Source: Perkinsus marinus ATCC 50983 | Taxonomy: Eukaryota; Perkinsozoa; Perkinsida; Perkinsidae | Assembly: GCF_000006405.1 (NCBI RefSeq) | Contig: NW_003205333.1 | Span: 281,188-345,187, forward strand | Direction of reading: 5' to 3' | Length of the DNA stretch: 64,000 nucleotides | Shown: piece after piece, positions 54,116 to 64,000 of the stretch | Layout: each line of letters starts with the position of its first letter | How positions within the stretch are numbered: position 1 is the first letter of the stretch | Program-made: the position numbers and the translations under genes | The notes under the pieces: generated by a model | The model's input: only the letters and a program-made list of their open reading frames with translations | What the model was told of the DNA's origin: nothing | Database searches by the model: none

Positions 54116-54577
54116 AACTACTACTACTACAACTACTATCCTAGGATCACCGTCCTGCAATGCATCACCCATGAATTTTATGTTCAGTACTACATCATTT
54201 GGACTGCAATCTCAAGCTTTGATGGTAGTCGCTCAGAATCCATATCCACATACAGACCTAGACGATCACGATACTGTTGCAAGCACACGCAGCCGAAGCC
54301 AATCAGTGGCACTAGCACAATCGTGTTTAGGGCACATACGCGTATCAACCTGTAAGTGACTTAACCATCAAATTTTCCTCGCATCACATCATTTTTACTT
54401 GTGGAATTTCGGATCCCCGGGCAACAACCGTCTCGAAGGTTGCAGTACCCTTCCCTTCACTGGAGAGAGGTCGAAGTACTCTATAAAGTAGTTTGCGGTC
54501 GAGCCCAGCCAGAATGTACAAAATATGATACCAGGAACAACCAATATCTGTAAACACGCACATTTTGGAAATTCCAT
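52913..54577 (-). CDS. Sterol C4-methyl oxidase-type di-iron enzyme (fatty acid hydroxylase superfamily)
   Basis: This is a membrane non-haem di-iron oxidase of the ERG25/sterol desaturase family. The three His boxes are intact: HWLFH (Hx3H), HKVHHEY (Hx2HH) and HDFHH (Hx2HH), with an accessory HHSGIRWPW. The first exon has a membrane helix (ILVVPGIIFCTFWLGSTANY). Later exons have LIRVCALNTIVLVPLIGFG, then YCHPLELLIADFIPLGAGAF, then GNIGFLDRIHGTDGLW, and end FLHHYCA (stop 52913-52915). I take ATG 54577 as the start, but an upstream exon cannot be excluded. Introns include a shared-core intron (53162-53206), a tRNA-T-arm intron (53014-53054) and one with a 338-bp triplet array. Cytochrome b5 lies just downstream. 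C4-demethylation of sterols is the best guess, and a fatty-acid hydroxylase role is possible. Confidence 0.82.
53014..53054 (-). repeat. tRNA-T-arm-like intron (sterol oxidase), 41 nt
   Basis: On the plus strand ggcgcaggttcgatcctcgg is a B-box with one mismatch. The minus-strand intron starts gtagtgccgagg and ends gttctag. Splicing joins LDRIHG to TDGLWQAH. Confidence 0.72.
53162..53206 (-). repeat. Shared-core intron (sterol oxidase), 45 nt
   Basis: The minus-strand intron begins gtatgt, then aattttgtggcgcagtgacg, and ends gcttcag. Splicing restores HHSGIR then WPWIMWF. Confidence 0.8.
53801..54138. repeat. (ACT/ACC)n triplet array, 338 bp, intronic
   Basis: Almost pure act, acc and occasional gct triplets with a higher-order act/acc alternation. 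It lies between two exons of the sterol-oxidase gene. The long poly-Thr and poly-Val frames across it are not genes. Confidence 0.92.
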
Positions 54578-54679
54578 TCAACGTTTTATTACCATAAACG
54601 TCCATTCGTTGACATAAATCAGCATAGTTTTAACTAAAATACTATAGACCTGCATAAAGCTCAAAACAATGATGTGTAT

Positions 54680-55101
54680 GCTCTCAGTACACCTACGTGC
54701 ATTGGAATAATGGCAAGTATAGCAGCTACAGTCACGACCAACGGCCCAGGTAAGGGGGCCTCGGCTAGCACCAGGAATAAGAGGAAGGATCCGAATGCGT
54801 CAGCAGCAACGTTCCCGGTTGTCCTGAAACCAGATTACTGCGAGAGTTCGGAATAATTTTCTCACCCATAACCGTTGAGATCGAGCCCTATAGTCAGTGC
54901 ACATCGCCGTATAATCGTCGGAGCGAACCACAGTGCTGTGAGAAATCCCATGCAAGGGAGTACCACGGGCATAGCCTCGTGGCTTTTCACGTGACGTTTT
55001 TCCTCACGAGTTTCTACTATAGCACTACTACAGGCGTCTCTACCTAGCGCCCATAATACACTATGGTGAACCGTACCCAGTCCGCTGACGAGGGTGGCCA
55101 T
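54680..55101 (-). CDS. Exons of a multi-pass membrane protein (unidentified)
   Basis: Two minus-strand coding-like exons are hydrophobic: MPVVLPCMGFLTALWFAPTI near 54980, then TIGLDLNG. A second exon (about 54830-54700) encodes AFGSFLLFLVLAEAPLPGPL then VVTVAAILAIIPMHV. The pattern of helices around a GLDLN motif is faintly like the N-terminus of UDP-GlcNAc:dolichol-P transferases, but no catalytic motif is seen. Upstream, 'cgtggcgcgtga' occurs twice (55118-55140 and 55344-55361), like the shared intron core. The exons could instead be upstream parts of the sterol-oxidase gene. Confidence 0.35.
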
Positions 55102-56419
55102 GATAGCAGTAGTTAAACTTCACGCGCCACGAAATAATCCCACTCTTGACAACTCAAGACTCCCATTGATGAAACTGCAAAGGCCTACTGAGCAGAAAGC
55201 CGCCCGTCTAAACGCGTTTCAGTGACAGCCAGTAACCCTCTTAATATGGCTAACGTACTCCACCTACGCATGCCACACATATCCGCATTAGTACATAAGA
55301 TTCACCAAAACGTGGCACGAAGTTCTTACGTGCTACGAGAATTGTCACGCGCCACGATAATACTCGCGCGCCATCGGAAGTACACAGCAATTGTGGGTTG
55401 TTTCATGACGGCCATCACATTGGCTACATTGGCATTTCCTTACAAGAAAATGTATTGCGCTGAGTGCGGCCACCTGGTCGTCTTTGTCCTGGTCGTGATC
55501 AGATGAGAAGTGATGAGGAATTAAGAAAAGAAGAAAAAGGAATTAAGAGTCGTGGTCGTGGAATTGATACTACTTTGTTTTGTGAATTCCTTACTACGAT
55601 TGAACGCCCGGCAGTGTGATGCACGCCACGCTCCCGGAATTGCTGGGACGTTTTATCCTAGGAATAATCAGTACCATCAAACTAATCGAGTTTACCCGGC
55701 GTCAACCGGAGTATCCCAATGGAATCTCTCTGGAGGTCAGCAGAGCCCCGGTCTGTCTCGGGTCTGTTGGCATTTCCAATAGACGACTTCTGTAGTGCAC
55801 TGTCGTGCAACCAGAAGCATCATCACCGGTTGAGACCTAGGAAAGATCGAAGGAACTCATGGTGTCGCTTTGGATAGTTCATGAATAACGAGAACGAGCC
55901 GACGCTCGATTCCTGAGTGTATTCGTGTATAAACATAGGCATGACTCCGATTCGTCCAGTAAATCGTTACCGTAACTTCTCGAAACTGGTATCAAACAAC
56001 TAGCTCTGCCATTTCTCGGGCATCGTCTTAGTTGACACCAATGTTGCGCTCCCCAGTGGAAGGCTGATGTACTTTGGGAGTTGCCATGTTGGGACTGCTC
56101 TGATTTCATTCCTAAACCGATGTAGTCGAGCCCATAATTATCCAACAACCAAACACAGCTCATGGGAATAGTTGGTTATTAGAAGTACTTACCGAAATCG
56201 AGAGTATTATCTGTTCACATGAGGAAATGAGAAATACAAACAATGTCGGATTTCGAGGAATGCTCCAGCCGAGGGGCTATACACGAAAGTCATTTCGTCC
56301 ATATAATGTATTCCATCTTGGCTGTTTCGCACCTCTACTGCTCGACAACGCTGGATGCGAAACATACCAGAGGAATATCGGATCCTAGTGTAATGCTTTG
56401 GTGTCTACCTCTATAGTAT
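55102..56419. other. Unresolved segment
   Basis: Several frames of 75-95 codons occur on both strands (for example 55222-55506 plus, 55879-56163 minus) without recognisable family features or closed splice models. Confidence 0.3.
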
Positions 56420-56491
56420 GGCTGTTTGGTCTAGAGGTTAAGATTCTGCCTTTGGGCGGTAGAGGCCTGGGTTCGACTCCCAGAACAGCCA
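56420..56491 (+). tRNA. tRNA-Pro (anticodon TGG)
   Basis: A complete cloverleaf. The acceptor GGCTGTT pairs with AACAGCC. The D-arm is TGGTCTAGAGGTTA. The anticodon stem CTGCC/GGTAG closes the loop TTTGGGC, giving anticodon TGG. The T-arm is CTGGG/CCCAG with ttcgact. The discriminator is A. There is no intron. Confidence 0.92.
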
Positions 56492-56718
56492 TGTTCATGC
56501 GTGCATTCGGTACGCGGTCCCAGCACTTGCATGTCGAAATGCGTTGCGCATCAATTTCCTGCTCACACGGCATTTTCGCTGACTGACAGCTCGTCGTGTG
56601 GCCGACAGCGCATAACCAAAGATTTGCAGCACCACCTATCGAGTGGGAGCAGGCTCGCCGCTCAACTCATAGACATGCGAGAGTTCAAACAAAGCTTGGG
56701 GGTAGCCCATTGAGGATC

Positions 56719-56963
56719 ATGAATGTGTGCCGAGTCACTGGCTTAGCAGTGCTCTTGTTTCCTCTTGCATATCTGTTGTGTTTAGCAGTAACGTGGAGGT
56801 AAATAACACGATTGTTGTTTGACGACTTTGTTACGATGTGTTCGGGCATCTATTCGACGCCTCAGGGTCGTGATGACACGATGATTTTCCCAGGTTCAGA
56901 AATCAGCTGGATTTATCGCAATCTTCACCGATGAGTAGAGCTGACCGACAGTCCGCTCGGTAA
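56719..56963 (+). CDS. Small single-pass membrane peptide (hypothetical)
   Basis: Two exons, 56719-56798 and 56894-56963, join in phase (AG|G) to give a 49-residue product. The N-terminal half is one hydrophobic helix (LAVLLFPLAYLLCLAVTW) and the rest is polar. It ends in TAA just before the M50 protease gene. It could be a real micropeptide or an upstream leader exon of that gene, but the in-frame stop argues against simple fusion. Confidence 0.35.
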
Positions 56964-57018
56964 AGCAACTTCAGACATATGTATATGTTAGTGCATCCGC
57001 GGGCAGCATTTTTGTGAT

Positions 57019-58824
57019 ATGTCCAACTTCGGGTTTGGCTCTCAAGGATTGAGTCAGTCCAGCGATTCCAATTCCTTCTATGCTGGGAAGTAGGTCATTT
57101 ATAAGACATCGTCACTGATGCCCCATCAGGATCCTCGGCACGCCAATAAGGGTTAACTATTGGTTGGTGGCTCTGTTTGCCTACCAGGTGTTACAGGCCT
57201 TGGGAGGTGGCCAGCCAAGCATGTATGCGGTTCTCATGGCAGTTGGTAAGGAATGGGAGGGAATTTTAACCCTTTTTTATTGGCCGTATTCTCATAGGTT
57301 TTCAAGCGATATTACAAGTGACTGTACTTTGTCACGAATTCGGTCATGGTACCATGGCGCGATACCTAGGCGGTAGCATCAGCTACATCCTCCTATGGCC
57401 TTTTGGAGGTGAGCTTCTCACCCCTAATGTGTTCCTCCACGGTAACGGTATCGCATCAGGGATATGCTTCTCGAGTTATCCTAGGCAGGGCACGGTGAAA
57501 GAGAATCTATTGAAAGACTTAGAGGTCGATTGATGCCTTCCCTTGAGTTCCCTCACGAGTATTGTAGGTGGTGGCAGCGGGGCCTTTCACCCATCTCGTC
57601 CAAACGCCATTCTGGTGTCTGCTTTTGTCAGCCACCTCGGCGCTTCTATTGCCTGAGCAGCTCGCTGCGTGAGTTCTAACGATAGCAATCTTCCCAGACG
57701 ATACGTCTTCCAGATACATGCCTAGTGTATGGGCATTCATAAACCCTCTTGGCCATGCCTCAGTTCCGGTCAATCACGCGTTGATGTCGTGGGGTAGCAT
57801 TCTGGTAGAGTACTGTCAGCTCGACGCGCTCGGCAATGATCATTCCCTCAGATATTAGAGATGTGCGTGATGGGCATCAAGATCAATGTTATGCTATTCC
57901 TGTTCAACCTGCTCTTTCCCATGTAGTAGAATCGTCATATCGTCCGAGCTTTTGTGATAGATTGATAACAGCGTAGGTACCCGATGGACGCTGCGAAGAT
58001 CCTAGTATGCGTTCTTCAACTTGGTTGCTGTTGTCCTGTGCGACGAACAGCTCGTATTCTAATCTTGGTCAGCGGCATTGCAGCCGTCCTGTTCATCCTC
58101 AACGGCCTCCTCAATGGCGGAGGCGGCATGTGAGGTCTACAGCCGTACCGCTCTCCCGCATATTCCTGTTGTATGATCAGATTCGCTGGTGTTGGAATAG
58201 TGATGGGCGGGATGTGTTTGGTAGAAGTGTATAAAATATACACATTAATGGAGCAACGACAACTGCATACTCACCCACTATTCGAGAACGCGAGGAGCTG
58301 GGGTCGTCAAGAGCGCGACCGTAACACATACTATTTTTTTGCTATAGGACGGTCCGACCGAGTTCTTTCAGAATTTGGTGTAGTCAATCGCATGAACGTA
58401 GCTTTCCGAGATGATGACGATGATATAGAAAGTATGCTCTTGTATTTTACTCTCATCACTCGTGTTCATGTAGGTGTGCGTCGCCCTACAGGCAGTACAC
58501 GATTTCAAGGTGGTCAAGGTCAAACGGGTCCTTCAGCATTGCCGACCGCCCCTCCAGTTGTTCCTGTCACTGAGAATCAGCCACAGCCTGTGAGGGAGAC
58601 AATCTACGGTGTACCCCTTTGAATGAGTTCTGTTATGGCAGGCCCCTACAGCGCCTCGAGACAATGCAGCATTCTTAGACCGACTGGATGCCAATAGACA
58701 GCAACAGACCAAGACAGTTCGGCGTAGGTCTCTTTCCAGATGCACGCCATTCTATGTTGCCATTGTGTCAGAATTGGAAGACGAACGGTTGCAGCGAGAG
58801 CGCAGGAATGATGACCCGGCGTGA
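57019..58824 (+). CDS. M50 (site-2 protease-type) intramembrane metalloprotease
   Basis: This is a membrane zinc protease. It starts MSNFGFGSQGLSQSSDSNSF (ATG 57019). The next exons have TPIRVNYWLVALFAYQVLQA and then the zinc site VTVLCHEFGHGTMARYLGG, which is HExxH with Glu as the catalytic base. ISYILLWPFGG follows, as in M50B enzymes. Downstream, MGIKINVMLFLFNLLFP and YPMDAAKILVC match the second conserved region, where the usual Asp-Gly is Asp-Ala here. More helices follow (TARILILVSGIAAVLFILNG; FAGVGIVMGGMCLVEVYKI). A Gln/Pro-rich and charged C-terminal tail ends QLEDERLQRERR..DDPA (stop 58822-58824). Several short introns are not fully resolved, especially around 58.1-58.5 kb. Substrate and compartment (Golgi, ER or plastid relic) are unknown. 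Confidence 0.75.
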
Positions 58825-59321
58825 GAGAGTTGTTCGAGAAATCAGAATTGGCTTATCCAGTACCGTTAATGTCGATAATGCCTTCTGATTCCAAGTGCCC
58901 AGTGTGTCATCGGACATTTCCTTTACAGTGTAGGAAAACATTTTGTAGCCGCATTGTGCGTGAAGTCGACATGATATGAGTGTACGCAAACACACTTAGT
59001 CCTCTTTGGCCTCTTTCATCGCTGTTAATATTGATAATGACCTCGGTAACGATCCGTACAGCCATTTACGCACTTTTGCGTTTATAAGGAACATGGCACT
59101 TCTATTCAGGGTTACGGTAGTTGATAGGTACGTATGATTATCCGAGCTTTCTGTTTCTCCTCGAGAAATGTTTAGTGGCGCATGCGTTCACCATGAACGC
59201 ATGCACAAACATAGCAAGGGCCTCAGCATGTTGAGAATTTGCGACTAAAACTTCTCGTTTATGGCTAGCTCAGGAAGTCCTAGTATGAGGATCATTCTAG
59301 TCAGTATTTCACTACCCTTCA
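58825..59321. other. Intergenic / promoter of the nucleoside phosphorylase gene
   Basis: No exon is seen. An inverted repeat 'gcatgcgttca..tgaacgcatgc' at about 59179-59201 could form a hairpin. Confidence 0.35.
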
Positions 59322-60071
59322 ATGGTGTACGAAGCCCCTCATCTCAAAGTTAAAGAAGGTTCCATTCACCCAGTCGTGTGTGCAGTTGGTGACCCTGGTC
59401 GTGCTGAGTTGATCGCTACCAAGTACTGTGACTCGTACGAACAATTGGCCTTCAATAGAGAGTATCGCACCTTCAACGTTCATTATCAAGGCGCGGATTT
59501 CACTGTTGCTTCCCATGGTATTGGCGGCCCTGGATGTGCTATTTGCTTCGAGGAGCTAATCAAGTGCGGTGCGAAAGTGATCATGCGCCTCGGCACTTGT
59601 GGGTCATTGAAACCCGATGATATCAAGCAAGGAGATCTCATTGTCACCACAGGCTCAGCCGCTGAGGACGGTGTTTCCCAATATTTGGTCCCAGCGGGTT
59701 TCCCTGCTGTTTCGGACCCAGCCTTATGTATCGCTATGCGGGATACCGCCCACGAGCTCGGTTTCGAACGCTGCCACTTCGGCATCACTGTAGCGGCTGC
59801 TTTGTTCTACCCAAGTCCAGCTAAGGAAACCACTTTGCTTTCGCATGCTGCTGCTGGGGCAATTGGTGTCGAGATGGAGAACTCAGCCCTTTTCACTGTG
59901 GCTTCTATCAGAGGCATAAGAGCAGCCTCTATAGCTGCGGTGGACGGGTGCCCTTTGAGATGGGATGAGGGAGATTATGACCCTCATGGCACTGCAGTGA
60001 AAGAGGGTAAGCATCGTATGATTCTAACTGGTATCACCGTGGCCAAACGAGTTGTTCTAGAAGGTATATAG
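59322..60071 (+). CDS. Purine nucleoside / uridine phosphorylase (NP-I family)
   Basis: The enzyme cleaves nucleosides with phosphate in purine or pyrimidine salvage. It is intronless, with 249 residues, the normal size for hexameric NP-I enzymes. The landmarks are VVCAVGDPGRAELIA (phosphate-binding), LAFNREYRTFNVHYQG, VASHGIGGPGCAICFEELIK, VIMRLGTCGSLKPDD, GVEMENSALFTVAS (nucleoside-binding MEN) and AAVDGCPLRWDEGDYDP. The last motif, DGCPxxWDEGDxD, is the one characteristic of apicomplexan PNPs, so purine salvage (inosine/guanosine) is the best assignment. Uridine phosphorylase activity is the alternative. The single exon contrasts with its intron-rich neighbours. Confidence 0.92.
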   Translation: MVYEAPHLKVKEGSIHPVVCAVGDPGRAELIATKYCDSYEQLAFNREYRTFNVHYQGADFTVASHGIGGPGCAICFEELIKCGAKVIMRLGTCGSLKPDDIKQGDLIVTTGSAAEDGVSQYLVPAGFPAVSDPALCIAMRDTAHELGFERCHFGITVAAALFYPSPAKETTLLSHAAAGAIGVEMENSALFTVASIRGIRAASIAAVDGCPLRWDEGDYDPHGTAVKEGKHRMILTGITVAKRVVLEGI

Positions 60072-60301
60072 TTGTTCACACAAGTTACCTGATTCTCATT
60101 TGTCGAGATGGTTTCATGATAGTTGTAGTACTAGTAGTGGGGGCTTGATGCCTACCCTATCTATTTGAAATAGATCATTTCGAAACGATGGCTGATAATC
60201 ATCGAGTTGAGTGCGAGTGGGTGGTGGTGAAGAAAGGACTCCTTTGATGAAGTTGCCCAGGACTCAAGTACGCAACACAACTGCATCATATCACAAAATA
60301 A

Positions 60302-60907
60302 TCATGGCTTCCATTTGTTCGATATGATGTCGAACTTGCTGGAGTCATTTTCGTAAAGCCAATGCTTCCGAGGAGGTTCTGAAGGCCGACAATACATGAG
60401 GTCTTTCTTGGCGCGAAGTGCTGATGTCATGAGTTTGGAGTTGATCTCGTAGTTGCCCAGAAACCTGTTGGCCAACAAAGTGCCTGATGTGGAAAGCAGC
60501 ACCCACCTTATGCGAGGATCGTCCGAAGTCGTAGACCCTTCAGGAACCATGTGCTGTAGAATGTTGTAATTGGTGTATCCCTGTAAAGCCTGGTTGATTC
60601 CTCCTCGGGTTTTCTCAAGTGTTTGCCTCTGTATCACGACAAGCTTGTTTCGTTGGCGAACCTCAGAATCTGTCCAAGAGTGATTATAAGTGAGAATTTG
60701 GCCATTTGACGAACCGTCGATTATGGGGAAGTGTATCCCTCCAGCTCCTCCTGCTGATACCCATTTGAGTGTTCGTTGGTCGCTCTCGGTTGAGTTCAAC
60801 GCCCGCAGTGGCTCGAGTGGGCTCTCGTAGTCTCGTGATAGTACTCTCATCTGCCAAGGCCAATTCGACAGAGATCTTTTAATTTGACGGCACTGATGAT
60901 TGAGCAT
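60302..60907 (-). CDS. Hypothetical protein, 201 codons
   Basis: A long uninterrupted ATG frame on the minus strand. It is soluble-looking, with Trp-rich patches (SNWPWQMRVL; RIRWVLLSTSGTLLANRFLG; PPRKHWLYENDSSKF) and a GGAGGIHFP segment. Upstream minus-strand frames at 60847-61050 could supply a further exon, because a CTTCAG acceptor precedes ATG 60907. I do not recognise the family. Confidence 0.45.
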   Translation of the reverse strand: MLNHQCRQIKRSLSNWPWQMRVLSRDYESPLEPLRALNSTESDQRTLKWVSAGGAGGIHFPIIDGSSNGQILTYNHSWTDSEVRQRNKLVVIQRQTLEKTRGGINQALQGYTNYNILQHMVPEGSTTSDDPRIRWVLLSTSGTLLANRFLGNYEINSKLMTSALRAKKDLMYCRPSEPPRKHWLYENDSSKFDIISNKWKP

Positions 60908-62019
60908 GGCTGAAGCCAGTGATCGCTTGCTAGTTCGAGCATTTGTAAAGGGTGTTTCCGAACCTCATGAGCATTTTTGGATGCGAATAAATCGATGACC
61001 AATGAGGCTTGTGAGGCCCAATTTCGTTGAAGTATAGCGAACATCCTCATGAATAATGTTCATGAGTGATTCCATAGAAGTTGTGATCGCTGTAGATCTT
61101 TCGATAGGGTCTTGCTCAGCTGACTCTCAAATCATTTTCAGGAGTCGGCGATGTCACTGGCATCATGCCAAAGCTTTTGCAAATTTCTCCATTTTTCCTG
61201 ACTTCTGATCGAAGTGTCCCAGATCGTATTCCGTTCGCACAAGAGAAATTCAAGTGGGCTGAACAATAGCCCTTCCACACTGATTCGTAACCGATTGATA
61301 CGATGCCAAAAATACTCACGAGGTTTTGACACACCTTTCGATCAGGGAGCATTCTCATAGGAGCATTCGTACGCATGGGAAACCGTAATCATTTAGGAGA
61401 TTCCCCGAAGTGTCTGGTTCTGATCTTATGCGTTTCACATTTGACATTCTCTCTTTGAGAGCCTTATATATAATGCGAAGTCAATCCCACCTGCGCCTCG
61501 GAGTTGCATCGTTGCATTTCACCTTCAACTCGAATATATGCTCTCGTTCGGGGCCTAGTTATAAGTTCACCACGGCGGGAAGGCAAGCCTGCGAGGGGTT
61601 TCCGATGCATCAATATGAAGAGAAATCCTGTTACGCACGATTTTTGCGAAATTGACGGTTAGCCCACTATCGCCAAATACCAGTGCATGAGGCTACTGAA
61701 TAGGACGCCCCCCCAATCTGAACCGACGACCTGTCGATTGAACACCAGTCATTCTACCACTACGCTACACACCATTGAGAACAAAGTTTCGAGATGCAAG
61801 CGATGTTATCGAGAATACATAGTCTCCCAATTGCTCATTCGAGAGCCATACATAAAGGGAACTTCAGCTTCCTTACTCGACAGGCAACCCTGTTGCTTGC
61901 CGATAAATCCATATCCATACTCGGGGGTTTCTTCGGTGCTACGTCTGTTCGCGCATTACGCGCTCGCCATTGTGATCGACTCATACTCGTTCGCGCAGGT
62001 TCATCCATTGCTCATCACA
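60908..62019. other. Mostly intergenic, with a decayed tRNA
   Basis: Possible upstream exons of the minus-strand hypothetical gene may lie at 60.9-61.4 kb. No supported gene is otherwise seen. Confidence 0.3.
61704..61773 (-). pseudogene. Degenerate tRNA
   Basis: The minus strand has a good A-box/D-arm (TAGCGTAGTGGTAGAATG) and a ggttcagat remnant of the B-box. The anticodon stem (ctggt against cgacag), T-stem and acceptor do not pair. Confidence 0.5.
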
Positions 62020-62408
62020 ATGGATGCCTCAGAAGTCGACGCGACTGCTGGACGTAAGTTTGATCTCGTCAGGACGCTCATGTATCTCTAAGGTGTCAAA
62101 TATTTGACAATTCTTCCCCCTTGCAGTCCCTTCAATCGAAGAGATGGTCTACCTGGACCAACCCTTTGACTTCACGCAGTTGTCACTCGAACAACTTGAA
62201 ATTGAAAAGCTCAAGTTAGAAATTGCCCTGAGGTGAGTGTCCATACTCGGAGCATCATCGTATGGGTCATGTGATGTTCAGACAAGAGGAACTTCGGAAA
62301 GTACGACTTGACCGTCGAGCACTTGAACACATGAACGCCGCCGCGGCTGCTGCTGTGGCCGCCCACCATCAGCAGCAGAATACTCCTCCTGATGCCCCTA
62401 CGGACTAA
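62020..62408 (+). CDS. Small coiled-coil protein, 88 residues (hypothetical)
   Basis: Three exons join in phase. They begin ATGGATGCC at 62020, with intron 1 after GCTGGAC and intron 2 after CTGAG, and the stop TAA is at 62406-62408. The middle is a heptad-like helix (LSLEQLEIEKLKLEIALRQE). An Ala/His/Gln-rich end follows (NAAAAAAVAAHHQQQ). No family is recognised. It lies just upstream of the ODC gene on the same strand. Confidence 0.55.
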
Positions 62409-62666
62409 GGATTGTATCCGGTATCATCACTCTCATTATATTTGCACGTTATCATCATCTCTGGCATGCTCTCGAGTTAAGCACATCGTCGGTGCTCAGA
62501 GGATCCCATGATGAGGTCTCGGGAATCGGAATTTTTCTCCCAGCCGTTTATGCCCTTCGCGCCTCCTCGTAACTGCCCTTTATTCGCAACTTTGGGACAC
62601 TCTTGACACTCGTAACCTTTCGAGTCGATAGTCTTCACCACAGCGGTAGCTCACTGGTACGAAGTT

Positions 62667-64000
62667 ATGAACCGTTATTCTGTTCTGAAGGAAAATGACA
62701 ACATCATCCATCAAGTCAACTGTAAGGCTAAGTTGCTCGTGTTACTACTGACTGGTCTTGTCCAGTGCCCTCCAAGTCGCTAGATCCGCTACAGTACGTA
62801 GCTGAGGAGGCCCTAAGGGACTTGGGCAACCCAGATATCTCTGTGATGCTCCTTGACCTAGGTAGGTTATCACAACACTCAACCATATATGCACCTGCTT
62901 CAGATCAACTTGAGCGTCAGATGAAAAAATGGAAAGAACTGCTACCCCGTATTATCCCGTAGGAACTCACTTTTGCTTCAGCGGCTCAACGCGAGGGTTC
63001 TTGTAGATACTACGCAATGAAATGCAATCCCGAGCCAATGCTGGTGAAGACTCTCTACCACTTGGGCTGTAGATTTGACTGTGCTACCATCAATGAGATG
63101 AAGCTGGTCAAAAGCATTCTGTCCGAGAATATGGGGGATCCGAACGCCCATATTATAAATGTGATTCCTCCCACCTTTTCTGGTAGAAGGAAATTTTCTT
63201 TCAGGAAATGATGGCTTCGCACATCGTTTATGCCAACCCGAACAAATTGCCGTCTCATCTCATTGGTGCCAGAGACCTGGGAGTTGAATATATCGTAGCT
63301 GATTCTGCCTTGGAGATAGCCAAGGTGGGTTAATCGGCTCTTCGTTGCTCTTCTGGTCTCATTGATATGCGTTCAGATTGCTCATTATCATCCGACAGCT
63401 AAGCTGCTTCTCCGTCTTGCTTGTGTTGACAACAATGCGCAGTGCCCGATGAGCTCCAAGTTCGGCGCATCCCTGGGGGTCGCGGTTAACGTGCTGTTGG
63501 AGGAAGCAGTGAACCATGGCTTGAACGGTGAGAAAAGTTCCACTCAGCCAAGCGTATTAGATGTCACTCTTACCTCAGTTGTTGGTGTATCCTTTCATGT
63601 GGGATCGGGATGCTCGGACGTCCACTCTATCACCAAGGCTCTGGTTGATGCTCGTGAAGTCTTTGATGCTGCTGCGTAGGTCCTACAATTTTCAAAGTTA
63701 CGCCTGACATCTCCTCGGGAATTGCTGGTCCGGTTTTGGTGTAGTCGTTGATGGATATCCCCTCAGCTCTCGCTTTGGCATGAAGTTGTCCATTCTTGAC
63801 ATCGGTGGAGGCTTTCAAGGCGTCGATAGGGAAGGTAGTCATCACCAGCTTGTGGCTGCTCTCATTGTTTGTTAGGATCCCCACTCAACTTCAAGTCTAT
63901 GGCTACTGTGGTGAACTCTCTGCTCGATACCCTTTTCCCTGATCCGGATGAAGTCCGTATCATCGCTGAGCCCGGAAGGTTCTTCGCATGCAGTCCCTGC
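62667..64000 (+). CDS. ODC: Ornithine decarboxylase, 3' end beyond the window
   Basis: This PLP enzyme makes putrescine from ornithine, the first step of polyamine synthesis. It starts MNRYSVLKENDNIIHQVN (ATG 62667). After three introns of about 43-49 nt the PLP-lysine motif YYAMKCNPEPMLVKTL appears. IYANPNKLPSHLIGARDLGV and HYHPTAKLLLRLACVDNNAQ follow, then KFGASLG and VVGVSFHVGSGCSDVHSITK. The PLP phosphate-binding LSILDIGGGFQG comes next, and IIAEPGRFFACS lies at the window edge. The catalytic Cys region of the second subunit contact lies beyond 64000. At least seven introns are present. Other group IV decarboxylases (arginine, lysine) share the fold, but spacing and motifs fit ODC best. 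Confidence 0.9.

Noticed and set aside
53772-54359. Long poly-Thr (plus) and poly-Val (minus) open frames
   Set aside because: They are produced by a triplet microsatellite in all frames. The interval is an intron of the sterol-oxidase gene.
54680-55101. Calling the membrane exons a dolichol-phosphate GlcNAc-1-P transferase
   Set aside because: Only a vague helix pattern and a GLDLN string match. The diagnostic Asp-Asp and loop motifs are not visible.

Overview
The window is eukaryotic nuclear DNA from a protist, most likely a myzozoan alveolate of the Perkinsus (perkinsozoan) type. This rests on short GT-AG introns of about 37-60 nt, a pyruvate:NADP+ oxidoreductase (PFOR fused to a cytochrome P450 reductase-like module), a purine nucleoside phosphorylase of the apicomplexan kind, a multi-pass membrane-anchored cyclic nucleotide phosphodiesterase, and flagellum-type coiled-coil proteins. 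The organism name is inference. There is one 100-N assembly gap (7096-7195). Exon models were built by eye from reading frame, splice phase and family conservation.

Layout. 0.6-4.8 kb: tandem DEDDy 3'-5' exonuclease genes that share two almost identical blocks, the second copy frameshifted near its 3' end. 5.2-7.4 kb: a Gln-rich/Cys-rich small protein and a gene cut by the gap. 7.7-9.8 kb: AP-2 mu adaptin in 13 exons. 9.8-14.3 kb: gene-poor, with tRNA-Ala inside a decayed tandem duplication and a coiled-coil gene. 14.3-19.9 kb: PNO with a mitochondrial-type presequence. 20.6-26.1 kb (minus): tail-anchored UBC6-type E2 and a Ser/Pro-rich unknown. 26.3-33.1 kb: methionine aminopeptidase 2 and V-ATPase subunit a, head to head. 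34-47 kb: ribosomal protein S8, a coiled-coil/axoneme-like protein, an SRPK splicing kinase and a channel-like/HAMP-like/PDE fusion. 47-52 kb: transposon-rich intergenic DNA with tRNA-Thr and a dense MITE cluster. 52-54.6 kb: cytochrome b5 beside a sterol-oxidase-type di-iron enzyme. 56.4-64 kb: tRNA-Pro, an M50 site-2-type protease, a nucleoside phosphorylase, small unknown genes and a 3'-truncated ornithine decarboxylase.

The least expected signals are in the introns and mobile elements. (1) Several short introns in unrelated genes (cytochrome b5, sterol oxidase, PDE twice, SRPK, V-ATPase) carry a tRNA T-arm/B-box, often followed by a T-run. (2) Introns of MetAP2, PDE and the sterol oxidase share an 18-nt core just after the 5' splice site. 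Both patterns are what recently spread introns (introners) would leave. (3) A hAT-like MITE family with CAGTGT...ACACTG ends and 8-bp target duplications is scattered in introns and clustered at 49-51.5 kb. (4) The exonuclease pair shows a gene-conversion mosaic. No operons, CRISPR arrays or viral genes were recognised.
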